A program made the position numbers and the translations under genes. A stretch of 37,179 nt of DNA from the NCBI GenBank assembly GCA_030024085.1, contig JASEJE010000031.1:1-37179 (forward strand), in the 5' to 3' direction. Source of the stretch: Bacillota bacterium (GTDB lineage: Bacteria; Bacillota; SHA-98; UBA4971). Position 1 is the stretch's first letter. Every line of letters begins with the position of its first letter. The notes under the pieces were generated by a model. It searched no databases and was not told where the DNA came from. It was given only the letters and a program-made list of their open reading frames with translations. Below, piece by piece: positions 31,431-37,179 of this stretch.

Positions 31431-32855
31431 TTGGACATCGATCTCTTTCTTTCGCGAGTACCTCGTTACCAGCGTTTCCTCACAGTAGACGAACTCTTTG
31501 ACCACGCACGGACGGTGAGCCGGGCCCACCCCGACCTCGCCCGCTACCAGGAAGTCGGCAGGTCTACCAGGGGCGAGGCGATACCGATGCTCACCATCGG
31601 GGACGGTCCTCAGCACGTGATGGTCTTTGCCTGCCCCCATCCGAACGAGCCTATCGGCGCCATGCTGGTGAACTTCCTCGGTGACGAACTCATCGCCAAT
31701 AGCGCCCTTCGGGAAGGCCGCACGTGGTACCTGCTCCCGTGCGTGGACCCGGACGGGACCAGGCTGAACGAGGGGTGGTTCAAGGGGCCGTTCAACATCA
31801 GGAACTACGCGAAGCACTACTACCGGCCCCGTCCCCAGGACCAGGTTGAGTGGACTTTCCCCGTCGAATACAAGACGTTCATCTGGAAGGACCCGACTCC
31901 GGAGACAAGGGCTCTCATGAACGCCATCGAACTCGCAAGGCCCGACGTGATGTATTCGCTTCACAACGCAGGCTTCGGCGGGGTGTACTACTACATCTCC
32001 GCGCCGCTTGCGGCCGCCTACCCGACGCTGCACCGCGTTCCGACCGAGCGCGGGCTTCCGATGTCCCTGGGCGAGCCCGAGATGCCGTGGGCGGTCGAGT
32101 TCCACCCGGCCGTATTCAGAGTGCCGAGGGCGACCGATTCCTACGACTACTATGAGAAGTACGCTCAGGGCGACCCGGCGTCATACATGACAGGCGGCGC
32201 CTCGAGCTTCGAGTTCGCGGAGCGCGTGAGCGCGCCGTTCTGCCTCGTGACCGAGGCCCCGTACTTCAAGTCCGCGAAGATCGGGGACACCTCGCGGATC
32301 GACGAGAAGCGGGGCGAAGTGGTGCTGCAGGGAATCGAGCGCACGAGAACCATCCTCGAGACGCTCGACCGCCTGCTCGCGGAGACCAGGGCGGATATGA
32401 CCGAGGGCGCCATATTCCTCAACGCTGTCACGGTGTTTGTCGAGTCAGGGCTGAGGTCTCTTCCGAGCCAGGAGAAGTGGGCGAGGGAGGCCCCGGGAAT
32501 GGACGAGCCGGCCACCGTGGCCCAGCAGGCTGACGCTCTCTGGGTGGGCAGCTTCTACAGGATGCTTGTCGGAGCCATGCTGCAGCGGGCGTTTGAGGCC
32601 CAGCTCGCCGCCGCGGGCGCTGCGTCCGGCAAGGCGGCGCCGGGCGGACCGGTGCCAGGCAAAGGGGCGGCGCCCGGCGAGGCTGTGAGACGCGCCCACG
32701 ACGAACTCGAGACGCACATCGATGAGTGGGCGAGGGATATCGAGGTCAACCTTCAGTACGAGGTGGTCCCCATACGCGACCTCGTCCAGGTACAATACGG
32801 GGCGCTTCTCGCGGTGCTGGATGCCCTCGACAGGCACGCTTCCCCAATCCAGTAG
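31431..32855 (+). CDS. M14-family zinc carboxypeptidase
   Basis: This is a 474-residue metallopeptidase from the chosen TTG, which has AGGGAGG about 7 nt upstream; an ATG at 31389 lacks a site. Zinc ligands are visible as His70 and Glu73 in CPHPNEPIG and His178 in YSLHNAGFGG. CLVTEAPYF carries the likely catalytic glutamate. PCVDPDGTRLNEGWF is also typical of M14. No signal peptide is seen, so it is probably cytoplasmic. An Ala/Gly/Pro-rich insert (about 405-430) separates a C-terminal helical part. Its place at the end of the peptide-importer operon suggests it trims or hydrolyses the imported compound. Confidence 0.88.
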   Translation: MDIDLFLSRVPRYQRFLTVDELFDHARTVSRAHPDLARYQEVGRSTRGEAIPMLTIGDGPQHVMVFACPHPNEPIGAMLVNFLGDELIANSALREGRTWYLLPCVDPDGTRLNEGWFKGPFNIRNYAKHYYRPRPQDQVEWTFPVEYKTFIWKDPTPETRALMNAIELARPDVMYSLHNAGFGGVYYYISAPLAAAYPTLHRVPTERGLPMSLGEPEMPWAVEFHPAVFRVPRATDSYDYYEKYAQGDPASYMTGGASSFEFAERVSAPFCLVTEAPYFKSAKIGDTSRIDEKRGEVVLQGIERTRTILETLDRLLAETRADMTEGAIFLNAVTVFVESGLRSLPSQEKWAREAPGMDEPATVAQQADALWVGSFYRMLVGAMLQRAFEAQLAAAGAASGKAAPGGPVPGKGAAPGEAVRRAHDELETHIDEWARDIEVNLQYEVVPIRDLVQVQYGALLAVLDALDRHASPIQ

Positions 32856-32889
32856 AGTAGTAGATAGCCACCCAGGAGCTGAACGCAGA

Positions 32890-32914
32890 GGACCCCCGCC
32901 GCAGGCGAGGGTCC
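32890..32914. terminator. Shared hairpin between convergent genes
   Basis: GGACCC (32890-32895) pairs with GGGTCC (32909-32914), and an inner GCC/GGC pair gives a compact GC-rich stem. It lies 35 bp after the peptidase stop and 7 bp before the stop of the convergent propeller gene. It could therefore end both transcripts, although T-tracts are weak. Confidence 0.65.
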
Positions 32915-32920
32915 AGCTTG

Positions 32921-35449
32921 CTATTTGCCCGCGCACGATGGTGCCCATTCGCACGACGTGTCCAGGCGCGTCAGGCGGATGACCTCTGACCCGTCCGGGC
33001 TCATGGCATACAGGTCCCAGCTCTTGTCGCGGTTGGATACGAACACGATCCCGGTTCCGTCCGGAAGCCACGAGGGATAGTCATCGAACACCTTGTTGCT
33101 CGTGAGCTGCTTTCTCCCACTTCCGTCGGGGCGCATCACGAATATCTCCCAGTCGCCGTCCACGAACGAGCTGAAAGCGATGAGCTGACCATCGGGGGAC
33201 CAGTTGGGCTCGCTGTCGTTCACCCCTGCGGGCGAGATTCGCATCTCGGCGCCACCCGTCGCGCCGACGACGTATATTGCGCTCTTTCCGTCGCGCATGG
33301 ACGTGAAGGCGATCCTCGACCCGTCGGGCGACCACGCCGGCTGGCCTGACTTATAGCTATTGCGTGTAACCCTGCGGACGTCGCGGCCGTCCGCAGTCAT
33401 CGTGTAGACCTGAGCCACGCCGTCCCTGTCCGATGTGAACGCGAGCCTGGAGCCGTCGGGCGACCACGTGGGCGCGACGTCAAATGTTCCCTCGGGCCCG
33501 TCAGATACCCTCCTCAGCCCGGACCCGTCGATGCTCATCACGTAGATACGCTCGTCGCCGCCGTCCCGTGTCGACGAGAAAGCGACGCGGGAGCCATCGG
33601 GCGAGAGCGCGGGGTCGAGGTCGTCGGCCTTGTTGTCGGTGATGCGGAATTCCTTGCCGGCGGTTATGTCAAGGCAGTAGATGTCGATGTTCTGCTTGGC
33701 CGTGGACGGGAAGACAAGGGCGCTCGAGTCCGGAGACCAGGTCGCCCTGACCGTGCCGGCGCCAAAGTTCGAAAGCCGCGTCGCCCTGCCTCCGTCCGCA
33801 CCCATGATGTAGATGTCGAAGGACTTCCAGGAGCCGTCACTGTCCGAGGTGAACGCTATGTATTTGCCGTCCGGCGACCAGCTCGGGTAGTAGCAGTTGC
33901 TCGCAAGGTCTGTCAGCCGCTTCGGGCCGGTGCCGTTCGAGTTCATCGCGTATATCTGCCCCAGGCCGTCCTTGTCGCGGGTGCTGTGGAATGCAATCCT
34001 TCTGCCGTCCGCGGACCAGGTGGGAGAGCCTTCGATGGCGTCGGGAGTCGACGTGAGCCTCGTCGGGAACGACCCGTCGGCGTTCATCACGTAGATCTCC
34101 CAGTTCCCGTCGCGGTCTGACGCGAAGGCGATCTTGCGGCCGTCCGGTGACCAGGCGGGCTGCCCGTCGGACGCCGTGTTGTTCGTGAGCTTCTTCTCGC
34201 CTGACCCGTCCACATTCATCACGAATATGTCCCAGTCGCCGTCCTCGTCGGAGGCATAGGCGACCCTTTTGCCGTCGGGCGAGAGCGTGGCCTCTATCTC
34301 GCTGCCCGGCTTGCTCGTGAGGCGCTTAAGCCCGCCGTTGCTTGCGGTCTCCGACAGGAACAGGTCCCAGCTGCCCTCGCGGGAGGAAGAGAGAAGCATG
34401 TAGGACGAATCCCGCGACATCTCCAGGCCGAGTATGTCGTACCCGTCGGCGGTCGACTCTCCTGCCTGAGTGCCGTCCAATCCGACCACATGGATGGTTG
34501 GCATGCCGTTGCGGTTCGAAACGTAAACGATCCGGCCTTGCGGCTCACCAACCGGCGCGGGGCTCTGAGGCGCGGCCGGCGTAGCGGGCGCAACGGGCGT
34601 AGCAGGCGCAGCAGGACCAGGTGCGACGGGCGACCCAGGCACGGCGGCCGGGGTGGCCGGTGTTGCGGGCGGCGCGAGTTCGGCCTGGCCGGAGGAGATC
34701 CTGACCTTGTCGCCCACCTGCACGGTGGCTCCCTGCTCGACCGACACGAGTTCGCCCGTGGACACGGCGTCCTGCACCTGGTGCACCCGCATGGTTCCCA
34801 CGGCTATCTCGGTCACCGTGAGCACCTCGCCGGTCTTGGGGTGCCGGATGACTTCGCCTTCACGGTATATCTTGAGCTCTGTGCCGGGCCTGAGGCCGTC
34901 GCCCGTGCCGAGGTCCACCATGACCTGATTCCCTGACACGTGCACCACGTAGCCGGTGAGCGGGAACATATACTCGATCTTCTGGACGATCGTGTGGATC
35001 ATGTTTAGGAGATCGGCCTCGCCGGACCCCTCCACCTGCTCGGCCGCGGAGATCTGACCGGTGGTAGTGTTAGCGAACCATACGTTGATGACGAGCGTCG
35101 TCCCGATCTTGCCGATGCTCCCCATGACCAGGACGTCCACCCCCTTGATCTTGCCGGCCTCGATCTTGGTGGTCTGGTCTACGAGGCCTGTCATGGAAAG
35201 GCCGGCCTCGTCGAGGATCGCCTGCAGCTGCGTGCGCTGGAATACCTGGAACCGGCCGGCTTTCTGCAGCAGGGTCGTGATGTGCTCCGCTACCACCTGC
35301 CCGTCGATGGTGGGGAGGGCCTTGCTTACCTTGAAGTCGATCACCGCGATTCTGAGTTTCTCCGCGGCAAGGGCGGGGCATGCGGTCGCGACGAGGAGCA
35401 CAAGACACACCGCGGCGAGGGCCAGTCTTCGCTTCAAAGGAAGCTTCAA
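32921..35449 (-). CDS. Secreted CsgG-like N-domain / PD40 beta-propeller (TolB-like) protein
   Basis: This is an 842-residue exported protein. A signal peptide (RLALAAVCLVLLVATACPAL) is followed by a CsgG/TolB-N-like domain: KLRIAVIDFKVSKALPTIDG, QKAGRFQVFQRTQLQAILDE, GVDVLVMGSIGKIGTTLVIN. Then come a small beta domain (about 185-265), a Pro/Ala-rich linker (about 270-315) and at least ten WD40-like PD40 repeats of the type WSPDGSRIAFTSDRDG...IYVM. The TTG at 35449 is preferred because AAGGGGGAG lies about 7 nt upstream; an ATG 30 nt earlier has no site. The function is unknown; propellers of this kind usually bind proteins or polysaccharides at the surface. Confidence 0.85.
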   Translation of the reverse strand: MKLPLKRRLALAAVCLVLLVATACPALAAEKLRIAVIDFKVSKALPTIDGQVVAEHITTLLQKAGRFQVFQRTQLQAILDEAGLSMTGLVDQTTKIEAGKIKGVDVLVMGSIGKIGTTLVINVWFANTTTGQISAAEQVEGSGEADLLNMIHTIVQKIEYMFPLTGYVVHVSGNQVMVDLGTGDGLRPGTELKIYREGEVIRHPKTGEVLTVTEIAVGTMRVHQVQDAVSTGELVSVEQGATVQVGDKVRISSGQAELAPPATPATPAAVPGSPVAPGPAAPATPVAPATPAAPQSPAPVGEPQGRIVYVSNRNGMPTIHVVGLDGTQAGESTADGYDILGLEMSRDSSYMLLSSSREGSWDLFLSETASNGGLKRLTSKPGSEIEATLSPDGKRVAYASDEDGDWDIFVMNVDGSGEKKLTNNTASDGQPAWSPDGRKIAFASDRDGNWEIYVMNADGSFPTRLTSTPDAIEGSPTWSADGRRIAFHSTRDKDGLGQIYAMNSNGTGPKRLTDLASNCYYPSWSPDGKYIAFTSDSDGSWKSFDIYIMGADGGRATRLSNFGAGTVRATWSPDSSALVFPSTAKQNIDIYCLDITAGKEFRITDNKADDLDPALSPDGSRVAFSSTRDGGDERIYVMSIDGSGLRRVSDGPEGTFDVAPTWSPDGSRLAFTSDRDGVAQVYTMTADGRDVRRVTRNSYKSGQPAWSPDGSRIAFTSMRDGKSAIYVVGATGGAEMRISPAGVNDSEPNWSPDGQLIAFSSFVDGDWEIFVMRPDGSGRKQLTSNKVFDDYPSWLPDGTGIVFVSNRDKSWDLYAMSPDGSEVIRLTRLDTSCEWAPSCAGK

Positions 35450-35542
35450 AGGAATCTCCCCCTTGTGTACTGCACACATTTTAGATACAGTCTGATTCTA
35501 CTGGAAAGTCCTCCAGCAGGCAAGAGCGTCCTTTACACTAAC

Positions 35543-35571
35543 TTGACGGCGGGCTAGATCTTTGGTACAGA
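35543..35571 (+). promoter_or_regulatory. Possible promoter of the MetH-activation-like gene
   Basis: TTGACG (35543-35548) and TACAGA (35566-35571) are spaced 17 bp apart, about 28 bp before the start codon. The -10 is a weak match. Confidence 0.35.
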
Positions 35572-35598
35572 TAGACGCGGGGAGGGAGGGATGGATGG

Positions 35599-36300
35599 AT
35601 GGGTGAGATGCCGGTGGACGCGTGTGTCCTGGATGGCATCGACGTGCAGCTTGAGGCTTCGAATGTGGCCAGGCGCCTGCACGCGGAGAAGGGCGCCGAG
35701 GACTACGCGGCCATTCAGGATCTTGTGGGCCAGGCGACGAGCGTTGCGAAGCCCAGGGCGATGTACAAGGTTGCCTATGTTGATGGCAGGGGAGAGGACT
35801 TGGTCAGCCTGGACGGGGTCAGGTTCCGCAGCAGGGTGCTGAGGGTCAACCTCGACGACGTCCACCGGGTTTTCCCGTATGTCGTCACATGCGGGACGGA
35901 ACTCGACGACTGGTCAGCCAGGCTTGGAGGCTTCGTGGAGCGATACTGGGCGGACTGCATAAAGGAGATGATCCTCGCCTCCGCCATCAAGTGCCTTCAC
36001 GACCACATACGGCAGGAGCACGGGTTGGGGCGCATATCCGCGATGAACCCCGGGTCTTTGCCCGACTGGCCGCTCAGCGAGCAAGAAGGCCTCTTCAGGC
36101 TGATCGGGGACGTATACGGCTCCATTGGCGTCAGGCTCTCCGAGAGCCTTCTGATGATACCGACGAAGTCGGTGTCTGGCATCTACTTCCCGACAGAAAC
36201 CAGCTATGAAAACTGCCAGCTCTGTCCCAGGCCCAACTGCCCCGGCAGGCGAGCACCGTACGACGAGCGCCTTTACCGCGAGAAATTCGCGAAGAGGTGA
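35599..36300 (+). CDS. Vitamin B12-dependent methionine synthase activation-domain-like protein
   Basis: This is a 233-residue protein resembling the stand-alone MetH reactivation-type proteins of anaerobes. Visible features are the hydrophobic beta segment VFPYVVTCGTELDDWSARLG, a helical block YWADCIKEMILASAIKCLHD, MNPGSLPDWPLSEQEGLFRL and VRLSESLLMIPTKSVSGIYF, which parallels the AdoMet-binding end of MetH activation domains. A terminal cysteine motif YENCQLCPRPNCPGRRAPY (CxxCxxxxC) could hold an iron-sulfur cluster or metal. GGAGGGAGGG lies 8 nt before the ATG. It may reactivate an oxidised corrinoid protein encoded elsewhere. It is coupled by a 4-bp overlap to the next small ORF. Confidence 0.85.
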   Translation: MGEMPVDACVLDGIDVQLEASNVARRLHAEKGAEDYAAIQDLVGQATSVAKPRAMYKVAYVDGRGEDLVSLDGVRFRSRVLRVNLDDVHRVFPYVVTCGTELDDWSARLGGFVERYWADCIKEMILASAIKCLHDHIRQEHGLGRISAMNPGSLPDWPLSEQEGLFRLIGDVYGSIGVRLSESLLMIPTKSVSGIYFPTETSYENCQLCPRPNCPGRRAPYDERLYREKFAKR

Positions 36301-36488
36301 ACCACTGGCTTCACGGGGTGGACTGCCCGATGCCTGATGAGAACTGTCCGACGCCTGATCCGGGCTGCCTAATGCTGGGGGTGAACTGCCGGACGCCGGG
36401 GGCGGACTGCCGGATGCCAGAGGCGGTCCGCTACGCAGCAGAGAATGCCACTAAGTATGGCGCCATGAGTCTGCGCCGCTTCTCCTGA
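36297..36488 (+). CDS. Small Cys-rich heptapeptide-repeat ORF (hypothetical)
   Basis: This is a 63-codon ORF starting at a GTG that overlaps the upstream TGA stop. Residues 9-43 are five tandem heptads, DCPMPDE, NCPTPDP, GCLMLGV, NCRTPGA and DCRMPEA, encoded by five degenerate 21-bp units (36321-36425) with cysteine fixed at position 2. The last ~13 codons run into hairpin-element copy E, which supplies the stop, so the original 3' end may be lost. No homologue is known to me. It may be a genuine metal-binding or modified peptide, or simply repetitive DNA that happens to be open. Confidence 0.4.
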   Translation: MNHWLHGVDCPMPDENCPTPDPGCLMLGVNCRTPGADCRMPEAVRYAAENATKYGAMSLRRFS

Positions 36489-36661
36489 GGGTGTTGGAGT
36501 TGCCGGTGCTTGCTGGGGCGGGGCGCCTGGAATTTGGCTGGCCTTGAGCGCCGAATTCGAACGCATCTCAGCGCACGCGCCGTCCCCGGAGTGGGACACC
36601 GGCAACCCTGGCGAGGACCTGCGCGCTGAAAAGTAGCGCGAATTTGCGGCGATCCGCTTAG
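36451..36661 (+). repeat. Dispersed ~211-bp hairpin element, copy E
   Basis: This is a full-length copy. The left end is CTAAGTATGGCGCCATGAGT, then the inner arm GAGTTGCCGGTG, the core GAATTTGGC/GCCGAATTC, the right inner arm CACCGGCAACCC, and the right end AAGTAGCGCGAATTTGCGGC followed by GATCCGCTTAG. It lies between the Cys-rich ORF and the convergent DegV gene, whose stop is 18 bp away. Confidence 0.93.
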
Positions 36662-36679
36662 GGGCCCTCGGCCCAGCCG

Positions 36680-37179
36680 TCACACCGGGTGGATCACGAC
36701 CCCGACGATCCCCGGCCCGCCGTGCACTGCGAGCGGGGCGCCGATGTCCGAGAGGATGACCTCGCTGCAGTTGAGGGTGGTCCTGAGTCGCTCGCAAAGG
36801 CGCTTTGCGTCGGCAAGGGCATTCCCGTGGACGACCGAAACCCTCACCCGCGAGTCTCTGGCCGCATCTTTGGCGAGTTCAACCAGCCTGTCCAGGGCGG
36901 CCTGGTAGGTCCTCACCCTGTCCACCACCTCCACGACTCCTTGCTTCACGGAGATCAGCGGCTTTATCGAGAGCAAGGAAGCGATGAGCGCCTGACCCTT
37001 GTGAACGCGCCCGCTCTTCAGGAGATGCCTGACCGAGTTGATGACCGCATATGCGCTGATGCGGGGCCGGAGTTCCGCCAGGATGCGAAGGATCTCCTCC
37101 TTCGTCTTCCCGCATCGCGCGGCCTCGGCGGCCGCGAGCACCATGAACCCCGTCCCCATGGACGCGGACAGCGAGTCGA
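36680..37179 (-). CDS. DegV family protein, C-terminal part (5' end beyond the window)
   Basis: DegV proteins bind fatty acids (FakB-type), presenting them to a FakA kinase for phosphorylation. The visible ~166 residues begin DSLSASMGTGFMVLAAAEAA, equivalent to the DSLxASMGxGxLVxxAA segment of the family. SVRHLLKSGRVHKGQALIAS, LLSIKPLISVKQGVVEVVDR and VSVVHGNALADAKRL follow, and it ends GAPLAVHGGPGIVGVVIHPV, where the HxGPGxxG loop contacts the fatty-acid carboxylate. The N-terminal EDD-fold half lies off the right edge. It converges on element copy E. Confidence 0.9.
   Translation of the reverse strand, partial: DSLSASMGTGFMVLAAAEAARCGKTKEEILRILAELRPRISAYAVINSVRHLLKSGRVHKGQALIASLLSIKPLISVKQGVVEVVDRVRTYQAALDRLVELAKDAARDSRVRVSVVHGNALADAKRLCERLRTTLNCSEVILSDIGAPLAVHGGPGIVGVVIHPV

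Overview
The window looks like chromosomal DNA from a high-GC, anaerobic, endospore-forming member of the Bacillota. The spore-former signal is a gerA-gerB-gerC germinant-receptor operon. The anaerobe signals are a small 2x[4Fe-4S] ferredoxin, a corrinoid-protein activation-like protein and an arsenic cluster with redox partners. Strong GGAGG ribosome-binding sites with frequent GTG and TTG starts fit a Gram-positive host. I cannot name a genus from the sequence.

Layout. 179-2919 (minus): an SsuABC/TauABC-type importer operon. 3302-3748 (minus): a UPF0756 membrane protein. 4156-5370: an MFS exporter. 5566-10411: a family-1 sugar ABC importer followed by a NamZ-type exo-N-acetylmuramidase, which suggests uptake of cell-wall sugars. 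10601-10830: tRNA-Ser(GCU) and tRNA-Arg(UCG) with a promoter and a terminator. 11146-15745: the germinant-receptor genes plus a small two-helix gene resembling the receptor D subunit. 16420-20728: a structured leader with an attenuator-like terminator, then a class-V aminotransferase, serA and a DUF1015 gene (serine biosynthesis). 20796-21952: a scarred tract with an amidohydrolase remnant, an internally deleted tatC, tatA, and a truncated serpin fused in frame to tatA. 21981-26604: an arsenic/metalloid cluster (arsR, acr3, second arsR, ArsP-like permease, thioredoxin-like protein, ferredoxin, a frameshifted DGC-domain gene and a cysteine-desulfurase-like fragment). 26680-27333: hemolysin III family protein. 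27639-32855: a peptide-type (family 5) ABC importer with an M14 carboxypeptidase. 32921-35449 (minus): a secreted CsgG-like/PD40 propeller protein. 35599-36488: a MetH-activation-like protein coupled to a tiny Cys-rich heptapeptide-repeat ORF. 36680 to the right edge (minus): a partial DegV protein.

The most unusual feature is a dispersed element of about 211 bp, present five times (1-109 partial, 15145-15355, 15897-16106, 27330-27550, 36451-36661). It has imperfect terminal inverted repeats of about 31 bp starting CTAAGTA and nested internal inverted repeats, so the whole element can fold into one long hairpin. It has no coding capacity of its own, and every copy sits at or just beyond the 3' end of a gene. 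In three cases the neighbouring reading frame takes its stop codon from the element. This looks like a MITE/REP-like family that I do not recognise.

A second theme is gene decay by deletion and duplication next to the arsenic cluster, including a DGC-domain gene broken by a 13-nt tandem duplication.
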